Below, piece by piece: positions 11,601 through 23,153 of a stretch of DNA of 64,000 nucleotides. The stretch lies in contig OW203762.1 of assembly GCA_934045905.1 (NCBI GenBank), positions 18,694,345-18,758,344 of the forward strand, read 5' to 3'. The DNA is from Leuctra nigra (lineage: Eukaryota; Arthropoda; Insecta; Plecoptera; Leuctridae). The notes below the pieces were generated by a model that saw only the letters and a list, made by a program, of their open reading frames with translations, was not told the origin of the DNA and searched no databases. Every line of letters starts with the position of its first letter. Positions within the stretch are counted from its first letter, which is position 1. Made by a program: the position numbers and the translations under genes.

Positions 11601-14600
11601 TATGTTAATCCATATGGCCGTGAATCGTCTACGGGCCAAATCCGGAATTTTACAGTGTTATTGCTAGGGTTGGGCGAACCGGTTCGTTTTTGAACCGAAC
11701 CGAACCGGCTAGCTTGGTTCGAAAAACGAACCTCTAAGGTTCGTTTATCAGTATATCAGTACTTTTCGACCACCTCTAGAGTACTATGTGAGTGAGCAAC
11801 TGACCACAACGTCCAGAAGCAGCTCCCCCTTTGTCCCGTGCAGGATCTTGACCAAGTTGCCGACGCTCTTCTCCCACACGTAGAGTGCGTGCTGTCTGGC
11901 GCTTCCGGCGCACACATATTCACCGTCGCCGGAGAAGCAGCACTTCTTCCACATTGTTCTGCAGACAAGTACAATGCCTTTTATTAAACCCTTGACAGTT
12001 TGCACGGCCATGGCTGTGCCTAATGCATCAGGAATAATGGATACCTATTACATACCTATAATGGATAGTGCAGTATAGAATATTATCTATGGCCCAAAAT
12101 GATTTTCAGCTATCCTGCCATATAACTACATTATATTTTGTCAAATTATAACCACTTGCACGGCCATGGCCATGCCTAATGCATCAGGAATAATGGATAC
12201 CTATTACATACCTATAATAGATAGTGCAGTATATAGAATATTATCTATGGCCCAAAATGATTTTCAGCTATCCTGCCATATAACTACATTATATTTTGTC
12301 AAATTATTGTCACTTTCCGTAGTCATAAATCATAATAAATGTCCAATCGAAACTCGAAGTAGGTAAAATCTATTAAACTTAAACATGAAACAAACTTTGG
12401 CACTTTGAATGTTTGTTAGTAACGATAAATTGAAACATTCAAATAGAAGATTTTTACGACACGATAGTACCTAGTGATGATGATGTAGGAACCCTATTAT
12501 AGTCTCAACTCAAGCGAATTTTATTTTACATCCCTATTCCCTGCCTACAGGCTATTCCATTTCAAAAGGGGAATGGAAACCACGCCCATTCCTATCGCTA
12601 TTGGTTAGTTGGTTCGAGGCGGGAAACAAATTCATAAAAGCCAACGAATTTCCCAGGTAGTGCCAACTTAGCTGAGAAAGTACTAACATATTACAACAGA
12701 TTAAAATATCTTTTTAAATGTATTTTGTTGACCCAGGCTATTAAATAGAGGATTTTATGGCAACATGTGATAAATTATTTACTTTATGACTGATTTAAAG
12801 ATCTAGTGGTTGTTCAAACACTTGAGTGATAATCACCCATGCAAATTTTTTTATGGTAGTGGTACTGCAAACTATGCCATCTGTGGGAGAATTGCAAACT
12901 TCTTGGAACCTCCATTCCCCTTTTGAAATGGAATAAACTGTACATATTTTGTAATGACTGAGGACCTTTATTTCGAAGTGAATTACTGTGTGGGTAAATG
13001 CTTTATCCCTGGATACATGTACAGCCAGGGACGGTGTGATGTCATGAAACTTTAAGCTGTTAGTAAACGTATGGAGCGTACTTGTTTACAAGATCTTGCA
13101 GCTTCTGCAGCGGTTCGGGTTCACCGTCGAGACCGCAGGTCACGACCTCCTGGCTGTCGTAGAGTCGGATCACACGGTCGGCCGTATTCACCAAGAAGCA
13201 CCTGGAACATAAGACAAACTGTAACGGGACAACCGGACAGATATTACTTAGAGGTGAGACTTGACATCGATCATCTCATTTCACATCGAATTTAAACAAA
13301 AATTGAACTCGACTGTTTTGAATCACAATTTTTTATGTACCAATCATTCATTACTCATTTGACATCGTTTTATTTTTCCATGTCAAAAAAAATTTTATGT
13401 GAAATTTTATGTTCTGAAATTTCTATTGATTTAGCATGTCGAAAAGATTGTGACACTGCCCAAAGTGAATGTAGATTATTTTCTTTATAACACATTGCAG
13501 TAGTATACAACCCAGAAAAAAACACTCCGTGTAAAAAAGGCAGCCAAGTCTCTTTACTTAAAAAAAAATCAACACCGAAAAGGAGTGATATCAAAAAAGG
13601 AGCCAAGTCAATGACATTTCCAAATATTTAATCGTATCTTTGAAATAGAAGTATAAACACCGATAAATACTTTACAAAAGGACTTGGCGCATCGTTTTTT
13701 TAAAGACATCATTCTATCCTAAAAGTGGAAAGATTATTAACAAGTAGGTACATATTCCTCTTTTTATTTGAGCCAGGATCTATGAATCAAGCTACTTTTG
13801 GTAATGGCTATTTTATAATTTTGTAATGGCGATAGAAGAAAGATGTCATGCTGTAATAGAAGTAATAATAAGGGAGGTAGAATTAAATAACAAGGAAGTG
13901 GGCTCATATATATTCTTATAGCACTGTTAATTGAGCGAGCGAAGCGAGCGTCTCCTTTTGGCTTATTTGGCACGGACCTCTGTTTTTTTTTTTTTGTTTT
14001 GTTTTTTTGTTTTTTTGTTTTTGTTTTTTTCTGTTACTGACGATATACAGGTCAGAGTTTTTCTTCGATCGAGCTGAAATTTTGCACACGTGTTTGGACA
14101 TTCTCTGGGCGTTGCAGACCCTAATTTTTTTGAAATCTACTGATTGGTTAAAATTTAAATAAACATCTCCTGATAGGTTGAAAAGTGAAAATGGTCTTCG
14201 ACAAATCTGATCAAACTCATATTTTGGCTGTACATGTCTAGAGTTTTTCCTCGATCGAGCTGAAATTTTGCACACATGTAGAGACAAACTTTTCTGTTTG
14301 CAGACCCCAAATTTTTTTGAAATTTATCAATTGGCTAAAATTTAAATAAACATCTCCTGATGGTAGGTTGAAAAATGAAACTGGTCTTCGATAAATCTGA
14401 TCAAAATCATATTTTGGCTATACAGCTCAGAGTTTTTCTTTGATCGAGCTGAAATTTTGCACACATGTAAAACCAACCTTCTCTGTTTGCACACCATATT
14501 TTTTTTTGAAATCCATTCATTGGTTAAAAATTAAATAAATATCTCCTGATAGGCTGAAAAATGAAAACGGTCTTCGATAATTCTGATCAAACTCATATTT

Positions 14601-17600
14601 TGCATGATCATTAAGACCAATATTGTCTCTTATTTTACAAAATTTCATCTTAATCAGTTAAGAACGTTTGAACTTATTGACATTTTTAATATCTGTCAGT
14701 AATGAAGTATCGAAATGAATGTTTTCCAGTGCCAATTGAATTGATTCTGATTTGCTTTATGAACCAGGTGCTTAGATGCTATTTTAAAGTTTCGATGAAA
14801 AGCATATACCTACTTTTAAGTTGATATCATAATCAGTGCTCGAAGTGGGCCGGTATGGGACGGTATGGTATACCGGTTCTTCTTTACACATTTGATTTTA
14901 TATTGTTACTTCTCAGAAAAACGGAATACTTAAAATCAGATATTCTTGGACATTAACGTAATTTTATATTCTAATTTACTCGTATTTCATGGTTATCTTT
15001 TGACTGCATATTTCAAGCATAACTATGAACTATGAACATCCACTACAAGATAAAGTAAAATGCATTATTTAATTTAGTTGTTTCATCAAGGTAAAAGACT
15101 AATCTAACTAATGACATGACAATGGTTGTCAGTGTAATTCTGGAATCTGGACCCTCATCTAATATCGTACCCCCCCCCCCCCCCCCCCCCCTCACGTGGT
15201 ATTCTTATGTTACCATACCGCCACTATTTAATTCCTACTTCGAGCACTGATCATAATCAATTCAATATGGTTGTATATGTTTTCTGTGCGTTGTGTACGC
15301 ATTTCCGGTTCCAGAATTTGCACGTACCCGTGCTCGCTCATCAACGCGTTACACTGAGCGTTTTCCTAGTATGGTGATATTAGAAGGATATCTTTTCATA
15401 ATTTGATCATGACTGAGGGAAATCATGAAAAGTTGTCAAATAATTACTAACTATTTATAGAACACTATTATATTATGGAAGTATATTATAATGGTATATA
15501 TTATACCATTATATGGTATATATTATTATGGTTTTAATAGTTGTTCAATGTGACTTCACTGTGTACTTTGTGAAATGTATTGTTATAAAATGTGGATTAA
15601 TAGAAATGTATTTCATTGTGAGAAGGTGTAACGCATGAGACTTAATTATGTTGACCACGAAACAATAATATGAAGATAACTATTGTATATTTATTACAAA
15701 TATAGGCAACAAGTTTCATCGCGTACATATTCAAATAGAAAATATTTTACAGTAGGTATGTAGGTATAATATGTAATTGAAAGTTGTGTCCCTATTATTC
15801 TAAAAATTCTAAATTACGGTTGTATATAAATGGCATATGCTTATGAATAGAAAAATGTCTTTAAAAAAACGATGCGCCAAGTCCTTTTGTAAAGTATTTC
15901 TCGGTGTTTATACTTCTATTTCAAAGATACGATTAAATATATGGAAATGTCATTGACTTGGCTCCTTTTTTGATATCACTCCTTTTCGGTGTTGATTTTT
16001 TTTTAAGTAAAGAGACTTGGCTGCCTTTTTTACACGGAGTGTTTTTTTCTGGGATATCACTTCTTTTGTTAGTTTATTCATACAGCTTGTAGCACATGTC
16101 CGAGCAAGGACTAATTTCTTTAAAAAAATACGCCTCAACCGATTAGGATAAGTACTAAGAAATTACAATCGGTCCAGCCGTTTTCGATATATTATAACGT
16201 CCCTTCCGGTTTTGAAATGGCGGCCGAAATTAATGTCGTCTTGAATTCATAATTATTAGTCATACTATTTCCAAAATTTGGTTGCAATCGGTACAGCCGC
16301 TTTCGATAATGACGTCACTTCGGTTTTAACAATGGCGGCCGAAAATAATGTCGTCTTTAATTCATAATTATTAGTCCTACACATTTCCAAAATTTGGTTG
16401 CAATTGGTACAGCCGTTTTCGATATATGACGTCATTTCCGGTTTTAGAAAATGGCGGCCGAGAGCACTGCAACCTTGAATTTATAATTATTTACAATGTA
16501 TGTTTACTAAATATCTATTTAAAAGTATAAAGTGGTGAATTTAGTGTCCTTTAGAATATTAATGACGTCATTTAGCATTTTTATGACGTCATTTCCGGTA
16601 TAGGTAATAAGAAAACAATTAAGTTTTATCTAGTTGATACTTCATGAATGACCTTCTGAATTCAATAGCGCTAATTTCCGTCAAATCGCTCATGCCGTTT
16701 TCAATATATGACGTCACTTCCGGTTTCATTTAGTGGTTCCTGCCGCCATTTCCGGTACCGTTAATTTGTATATTCATTTATCCCAATTGATTTTTCAAAT
16801 AGATTGCAAAATGAATAGACAGGAGCTTGTTCAGTGGCAATCGGTACAGGCGTTTTCGATGTATGACGTCACTTCCGGTTTCAGGAATGGCGGCCGAGAA
16901 CACTGTGTATTGAAATTATAATTTTGTATTGTCTTTGTTACAATGTAAGATAATGATATGTGTATTTAAAGTATAATTTGATGAAATAAGCTAAATATTG
17001 CAAATGTATGACGCCACTTCCGGTTTAGAATATAAGAAAATTATATTTTAAAGTAACATACTTCATATAGATGACCATCTAAATCGAATGGCGCTAATTT
17101 CGTTCTAATCGGTCCAGCCGTTTTTCATATATGACGTCACTTCCGGTTTAAAAATGGCGGCACAAAAAATCACAAGAGGCAAGGTATCATCAGACGCCAA
17201 AAGTGCACATGTGGTAAAAATTTCAGATCGATCGGTTTAGCCGTTTAGGCTGTGGCCCTGTCAACAATGTTTCCTGATATCTGAATCATCATCATCATCA
17301 TCATCAGATAGCTTTAAGAAGGGGTATAATTTCACTGTTTTCATGGCCCTCTAGCTCGCAAATGGCAAAACCTGTTGTTCCCAAATTTGGTATATGGGGT
17401 GGGGTGGGCCATAGCTCGAAATTAAGACATTTCACAACAATGTGAGATTTTCCAATTTTAAGATCCAGTAGGCCGAAAATGCCATGTTGTTGCTTACAGT
17501 AAAAGTGTTTGGTCTGCTCCTCAGTTTATTAGGCATTTACGGTATGTTGAGTGAGTGTGAGTGTACAGTACGACTTGGCTGGGTGGAGCGACCGCTCCAC

Positions 17601-20600
17601 TAGATTAACAAAATACATGATAAGAAGTCCACATACGTAGCTGATTTTAAATTCTTAAAATATATTTAAAGATCAAGATAACGTAAGATAAAAGGTTGCA
17701 GACAATAATGACTTACTCTCCTCTCCGTGCAAACTCAATGCTCTTGACAGCGGTTGCGCTTGTCGTCCCTTGTGTGACCTTGAACGATGCGACGACCTTG
17801 AGATCGTGCATGGAGAGCACCAGCACCTTGCCCTTGGCATTGCCGGTGTAGATGTGTTTACCTCGCCGGTCCAAGGATGCTACGATGTTCAGATCCGTCT
17901 ACAGACGATGGAAAGAGAAAGACGATGGATTTATTTTATTTTGGTAGTATTTAACGTCACACTGTTTTGCAATCACTATATTGTCAACCTATGAATGATG
18001 ATGATGATGATTAAGATTGGGGGACAGTGGGATGGAGGCGGTCGGGGCATATTAGAAGAGAACCTTCCAGCATTTGCCTATCTTCGACTGAGGGAAACTA
18101 CAAAAGATAATAACAGATAGATGGCCGCAGGAATCGAGCCGGGACTAAAAAGTACAAAAAACTCAAAGAACTCTAGGAAAATTAGACAAATAATTTGTTA
18201 CTTTATTAGCCCTCACTAAATTTTTTTTTGCCTTGCTTGTCTACTATTTTTATAAATTGTAGGTACACTTGGCCAAACAAAAATTGAACGTTCAATAAAT
18301 CTGATTGGCTGATAAATGTAAGATCGCACCATCAGAAGTCAGTCTAAGCGATCTCATTGTCTCATTCTGGTAGGTGACCTCACATTTCAATGATAATAAC
18401 AAGCTTTGATTGGTTATGGGACATGACCAGCAGTCATTCAAGTTTGGTCAAAGTTCAATTTTTGTTTGGCCGAGTGTACCTAGCGTCACATTAGGGGTAC
18501 CTAATCTTAACGGGTGTTATAGTATGAATAGTGCGATATCGTATTTCCTTGCAAGTGATCATCAAGTTGATGTATTAAGTAACTGAAGGTCACCGTCAAC
18601 TCACATCATCGTCTACAGGAACGATGCGATGATCTCCGTCGGTGTCGACGATGACTGCCGCGTGTCTCATCGGACACACCAGGAACACTTTCTCATTCCG
18701 CGGGTGGTACTGCACCTGAGAATCAGTATTACATGTCATCACTGGGAAGAGATCGACACAGACCAGACCTACTTACAACCTCTCACTCTCTGGTCGCAAA
18801 GCACAAAACTCCCTTCCCCTAATCGACAATCGACATGATGCAAAGTTGCAAACTGAGGTAAATTCAAATATTATTACAAAGAAAATGACCCTTTAATCAT
18901 ATTAAGTTACACAATTATTTAAATAGTGGGCTTGGCCAACTTAGAAACTACTACAGTTTGAGATAGTTAATTTAGTACAAGTTATTAGCTTCTAGGTAAA
19001 GTACCCTACAATTTAAATTAAAATGCTATACCTACTGGGGGGGGGGGGGGGGGGGGGGGGTAGGCCATCAGATATTAGACAACATTGAAAATATGAACTA
19101 CAACCAATTAACAAATTTTAATTAAGTATGTAGTACTATTGACTTGTTTAATTTGTAATTTTCACTTAGGTATTTTCGGCTCTACCTTCAATATTGGCGA
19201 TGGAAACCGATACTTCTGTTCACATTCACCGGTGAGGACATCCCAGATGCAGACGCTGTTGTCCGTGGACGCACTGACCAGCTTGTGACCGTTGCGTGAC
19301 CAACTGTTCACAGAAACAATGATAGTTTACCTGCACGCTTACTTGTTGAACACATTCTCTGGGAGTGTTTAGCTCTAAGACCTCATCAAGTGGCCATACA
19401 CGGTCAATCTTGAATGACAAACTTACTTGACAAGCCTGGAAGTTTGATCGTGTGTGAGGCTTGAAGAAATTCAAACATGGACAGAAATCCTTCAGGCCTG
19501 CCTTTATGTCAAGGTCACTCACTTGGCTTGACATCTAAGCCGTCAAGTAACATTGACAGTGTATGGGGCGCTTGGAAGCAAAACATAATCTTTAAAAATT
19601 ACCTAAATAATTAGGTACCTATCTAGGTCACCATCATAATCAGTCTCTTTTCAAGATTTCTCCTAAAAGTAGAACATGCTTTTGGAAGTCAAACATGGTT
19701 ACAGATTATTTACAGTGTTTCTTCAGATTTTTGGGGTCAGACTTCATAGGCCCCCTTGAAGGTTTGTCTAATAATTAAAAGTAAAATCCTCTATTATGAT
19801 TGACTGATTGTGAAATAAAAATGTCAAAATATCCTCCAACGAATCCAGCCTTGTCTCAAGCAAAGCAGGAGGTAGCAAATTATGATGTTTCAAAGTAACT
19901 AGGACATTCAAATGAATGTAGGTAGTCCTTGTTTGTTACAACTTAAAAAGTGGTATGTTGATTCGTAGTTTCGCGATTCGCCTTGATAGTAGTTGGGAAA
20001 TCAGGAATTGACGACTGAAATGTTGAACAACTCACCTGAGTGAACAGACAGGATGAACATGGGCACTGATTATCTTTGCAATGCCGCGCGTCAGGAAGTC
20101 CCAAATGACGATTCGACCATCGTTACACCCGACGGCCAATAGCGTGCCTCGCTTGTTGAAGGCACAAGTTACAGCAAGCGAGATGCAATCCAATGTCCCA
20201 TCAAACTCCTAAACGTGCAGAATACCAAGTTAACTAACAGGAACATACTTAACCACCTACTTTCAATAAATATCACCACGCATGTACCATCGACTTCCGC
20301 TTTAGGGGATTTGCAAGTCTGTCGTCGATGTCTAGTGACAAAGAAAACCGACCCGTTCTAACATAGACCAAGGTCAAATTCTTCACGCGTTCAGCAGTGG
20401 CGTTGGAAGTCTATTTTCTCAGGGGGGGCACACTTTGCTTAGGATCTAGGTAAGTTAGGTACTAAATTGTAAGGGAGAATATAATACAGTAAATGACTAC
20501 CTATGTGTGTGGGAAACACGATTGCCAAAGGAAACAATGGGGGGTCTGGGGGGGAGGGCCCCCCAGCACAATGCGGGTCCGGGGCGCACAGCCCCGGGAA

Positions 20601-22125
20601 AATTTCTATTTCAAGAATGAATTTGGAGCGTTTCTACGTGATTTCACACTTTTTAAACCGATCTTTCTCTAAACAAATAAATGGACGACATTATTTGTTG
20701 GTAAATTGGATCCGATCCACTTCTTTGTCAGGACTGCCAAAAAAAGTGATTAAAAAAATATGTGTGGAAAATGTGTCATAAAATTATATAAGTAGGTAAT
20801 ATGCACTTGAAAAGTGATTAGTTTTGGATGATATCTCCGCATTTTTTCACATTCACAATAGGTCCAATTTGAAATGCATTATGAAATTAAATTTTAGACA
20901 TTTCACATTAACATGCCGCGCAGCGGATTTTTTTTGATTTTCAAATGTTTTTTGTGCATTTTATTTTAATTTTAAGAAAAAAAAGGTTAATCATTCACTC
21001 ATATCAGGAATGTTCATATAAATATGCCCCGCAGCGATTTTCTCAAACTTTATTACTCTAGGCAGTGTTAAAATGATTTTGGTGTAAAGTAACAAAATCA
21101 ATTGAATTTCGTAAGAAGACTCTCACATGTCATTAGGTAACAACAATGCCGCGCAGCGATTTTTTTTGATATTCAGACCTTTTAAAATATATTATGCGTT
21201 GCCAGGGGGGGGCAGATTGATACTCTTGCCCCCCCTTCAGACGTCTAGGGGGGCACGTGCCCCTGCTGCCCCCCCGGTTCCGACGCCACTGGCGTTCAGC
21301 TGAGATTGTCTTACATTTGAGTAGATTGCAGGGAAAGCTGACACAGTAAAACAATATGCTTTTGATGTTGTCGTATTACAAATATGGAGACAGACCGTGG
21401 CATTAAACAAAATTAATAATATGTCTTTATATTGCGAGAATCTGGTAAAGCAGTGCGGCCTCCGACATTGGCGAAAGCTTTCAGTGCTGCAGCTATATAG
21501 CAGTCCCATAGAGCGGAAGTCAATGCACGCTAAGTACCACCACAACCTATATTTCCCAAACACGATTAGCATTGCAACACACAAGAATAGAACCCACCTA
21601 TCAAATTTATATTGTTTGCTAATGTTGAGCAATGACAAAGAATTAGATTGATGGGTTCCTTTGTTTTAGGGTGTCGTGCGTAGTGTTTTTTGCCATAGCC
21701 TTTAATACGCCCTTGTGAACCACGTCAGAAAAACTAATGAAAGGTCGAACTGGTAATAAACTCTTCCTTGAAATCATATTCGATCTTATTTCGCAATGAA
21801 TGATTGTCTCTATTTGGCCGTCACCTTCTTTTAAACCAATGATGATTGGTCACAGGGACCACTGAGTAGGTAGTAGGTACCTAGGTACCTACTACCTAGT
21901 TGTATGGTAAAAATAAGAATGTTAATTTTTCAAAAGAACATACCTCGGGATAATTCTGCCCAAACGACTCTGAAATACACAAGTAAAATATATATTTATG
22001 ATATTGACATTTGGAGGTTAGTGGAATGATAATAAGATGTGTCCACAAAAGTATCTTACTTTGTGCCTCAAAAGAACTATATTAGATTGAAATAGAGTAT
22101 ACTTACCAAGCAATTCAATGTTCAT
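8629..22125 (-). CDS. RBBP5: RBBP5, WD40 subunit of SET1/MLL (COMPASS) H3K4 methyltransferase complexes
   Basis: A complete gene of 11 coding exons on the minus strand, in order: 22107-22125, 21944-21969, 20036-20208, 19186-19303, 18605-18715, 17717-17898, 13082-13201, 11805-11958, 10782-10994, 9512-9752 and 8629-8717. All junctions are ag/gt and the phases agree, giving 1,446 nt and 481 residues (human 538, fly about 490). It starts MNIELLESFGQNYPE, as the family does, and runs through the WD40 propeller (for example LLAVGCNDGRIVIWDF and WSRNGHKLVSASTDN). Exon 9 (residues 302-372) carries the activation segment DENVEYEERESEFD. The exon 9/10 junction forms the EVDV motif that contacts WDR5 in known complexes, followed by the acidic AAFCSSDEESED segment used for ASH2L contact. 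The tail is basic (KKAGRPPR). The protein scaffolds WDR5, ASH2L and the SET-domain enzyme in the nucleus. The C-terminal region is shorter than in vertebrates. Introns hold many transposons, the largest (13202-17716) being almost wholly repeats. Confidence 0.96.
9009..9480 (+). mobile_element. Helitron-like element, 5'-truncated copy
   Basis: It shares GTCACCACGGTACTCTTATGG near the left and the right-end signature (CGCTCATCAACGC, then GAGTACTTTCCTAG) with the copies at 13931, 34282, 47209, 62476 and 63049. It lies in the last RBBP5 intron and ends 32 bp before the exon at 9512. Confidence 0.5.
10262..10672 (-). repeat. 5S rRNA-derived SINE (SINE3 type), complete
   Basis: On the minus strand the head (10672 down to 10583) reads like 5S rRNA: ccaacggctgg at the start, then CGGTTCTCGTCAGATCACCG, GAGGTTAAGCAAC and AGTTGGATGGGTGACC. 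These are the RNA polymerase III internal control elements of 5S genes. A body of about 280 bp follows and the element ends in an A-rich tail (T-runs 10270-10303 on the plus strand). It sits in RBBP5 intron 9, about 110 bp from exon 9. A second copy is at 28620-29011. Confidence 0.8.
11668..11755. repeat. GAACC-rich repeat remnant
   Basis: Starts gggttgggcgaaccggttcg and continues with repeated GAACC/GGTTC words, including inverted pairs. It resembles the terminal part of a DNA transposon, but only one end was recognised. Confidence 0.3.
12001..12307. repeat. Tandem duplication, two copies of about 150 bp
   Basis: The stretch starting TGCACGGCCATGG at 12001 is repeated from 12158 with only a few differences (for example GGCTGTGCC against GGCCATGCC). 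Each copy ends ttttgtcaaattat. It is within RBBP5 intron 7 and has no coding signal. Confidence 0.8.
13931..15369 (+). mobile_element. Helitron-like non-autonomous element
   Basis: It begins TTGAGCGAGCGAAGCGAGCG after an A and ends in CGCTCATCAACGCGTTACAC, TGAGCG, TTTTC, CTAG followed by T. CGCTCA and TGAGCG can pair, giving a hairpin shortly before CTAG, as in Helitron 3' ends. The interior has repeated gagctgaaattttgcacac segments and no open frame. The 5' TC of classical Helitrons is absent, so the class is tentative. It contains the hAT element at 14834-15249. Confidence 0.5.
14834..15249. mobile_element. hAT-like MITE with 8-bp target duplication atcataat
   Basis: The ends CAGTGCTCGAAGT and its complement (acttcgagcactg) are inverted. 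atcataat stands at 14826-14833 and again at 15250-15257. An 8-bp duplication and CA(G)...CTG ends are typical of hAT. The body is non-coding and holds a C22 run at 15170-15191. It is inserted inside the Helitron-like element. Confidence 0.85.
16130..17605. mobile_element. Repeat element with an array of CRE/ETS/YY1-like motifs (copy 1)
   Basis: The segment repeats a module of roughly 120-150 bp: a phrase like atcggtccagccgttttcgat, then ATGACGTCACTTCCGGTTT, then AATGGCGGCCG. Exact TGACGTCA occurs at 16310, 16427, 16563, 16584, 16709, 16864 and 17132. The right end is the palindrome GTGGAGCGACCGCTCCAC followed by TAG (about 17583-17605). The same element, inverted, lies at 33137-34270. The left boundary is uncertain. 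No coding capacity. Confidence 0.6.
17281..17307. repeat. (ATC)n microsatellite
   Basis: Seven to eight consecutive ATC triplets inside the motif-array element. Confidence 0.8.
17925..18165 (-). repeat. tRNA-derived SINE, minus orientation
   Basis: It contains the family body phrases seen at 51266-51500: a tatttaacgtcacactgt head side, ggcggtcggggc, accttccagcatttgcc, cgactgaggg, and an ATCGAGCC remnant of the B box at the 5' end. It lies in RBBP5 intron 5. Confidence 0.6.
18263..18480. mobile_element. MITE, GTACACTTGGCCAAACAAAA family
   Basis: The left end GTACACTTGGCCAAACAAAA and right end TTTTTGTTTGGCCGAGTGTA are inverted repeats on a 218-bp body. Relatives sharing both ends and the interior phrase tcacctactagagtgagac are at 29327-29543 and 41868-42164. 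Confidence 0.75.
19037..19060. repeat. Homopolymer run of 24 G
   Basis: The longest of nine G or C runs of 10-24 bases in the window. It is in RBBP5 intron 4 and not obviously inside a transposon. Confidence 0.9.
20395..21291. mobile_element. hAT-like element with 8-bp target duplication gcgttcag
   Basis: The ends are CAGTGGCGT and ACGCCACTG. gcgttcag occurs at 20387-20394 and 21292-21299. The 897-bp body has G/C-rich ends (repeated gggggg blocks) and an AT-rich middle with a recurring gcagcgattttttttga phrase. It is non-coding and sits in RBBP5 intron 2. Confidence 0.85.
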
Positions 22126-23153
22126 TTTAACGCCGATCTCATAATTTGCGAGCTAAAAACACAAAATTGCGGAAACGAGTAGTGTAAACAAGTAGATTTT
22201 TGTCACCCTCTCAAAGAAAGCGAAGTACCAACTTACCAAGGCTACTCTACAACCGTTGCTTACTTCATGCATTTATTTTCAGGTCTGCGATTGGCTAATG
22301 GATGTTTATCAATAATACCAATATAACAGTTCGAATTTAGGGTCCACGTGTGATCAGATTATGATCAGATCATTGTAAACGCAATAAAAAATTATATTAA
22401 TAATATTTAATAACGGTTTCTTATGAAAAAAATGTATTTAATATTTTACTGTCTAGGTCTGCAAGTAATTTAAATCCAAGACACCAAAACCAAGACAACT
22501 GCAAAGAAATGCAGAGAGCATTTCTTCATGTACGAAAATCAGTTGCCCTTTAAAATCGAAATTGAGTTTCGAAAATAGATTCAAATCACAAAATCACACT
22601 AATAAACACAACTTTTGGATACGATATTCTAATTAAGCTTATTGATGGCTTGGATGATAAAACTTAATAAGAAAAAATTTAGTAATTATATTAACAATTT
22701 ATTTTATTTTTATTGAAATGTATAGAATAGAATGTATAATATTATACTATTTAATATATATTCGTATATGACACATGATTTATATACCTACTCCACTCAA
22801 ACGAAGAGCATGGATCGACATTAGAGAGCCACCAGGTCAATTAATTTAGTTTCACTGAACAAAACAAGAAATATACAAATTAATCGATGTCACAAACATT
22901 TTCTAGTAGGAACTCAAAACTTGCAACATAGCTATTTATCTTCAGAGTAATAAAAATGCAACAAATTTGTATTCTGAGCTACTGAGAAATTCCTGATTAG
23001 GTATACCTTCTTTAATTAAATTAAGCAATAAAGCTAAGACGAGGTTTGATGAACATATTTGATGCCATATCCAAGATTTAATTAAATAGTTTAAGATTAA
23101 TCAAACCCCAATCACAAACTGATAACTTTGAAATCAAAAATTGACCTGATATT
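22126..23153. other. RBBP5 5' flank and spacer to the SIAH-like genes
   Basis: About 1 kb of AT-rich sequence. It should hold the RBBP5 promoter, with 5' untranslated sequence just right of 22125, and the 3' untranslated region of the first SIAH-like gene. No TATA box or exon is clear. Confidence 0.35.

Larger units (their letters stand above)
13511..16053. mobile_element. Foldback element with ~195-bp arms, split by later insertions
   Basis: The left arm (13511 to about 13706) and right arm (about 15858 to 16053) are near-perfect inverted copies. Shared words include CACTCCGTGTAAAAAAGGCA, GGAGTGATATCAAAAAA and CTTGGCGCATCGTTTTTTTA. A compact relative, 36199-36596, has the same design with a loop of about 95 bp. 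The interior here is enlarged by a Helitron-like insertion at 13931-15369. The element fills much of RBBP5 intron 6. Confidence 0.75.
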
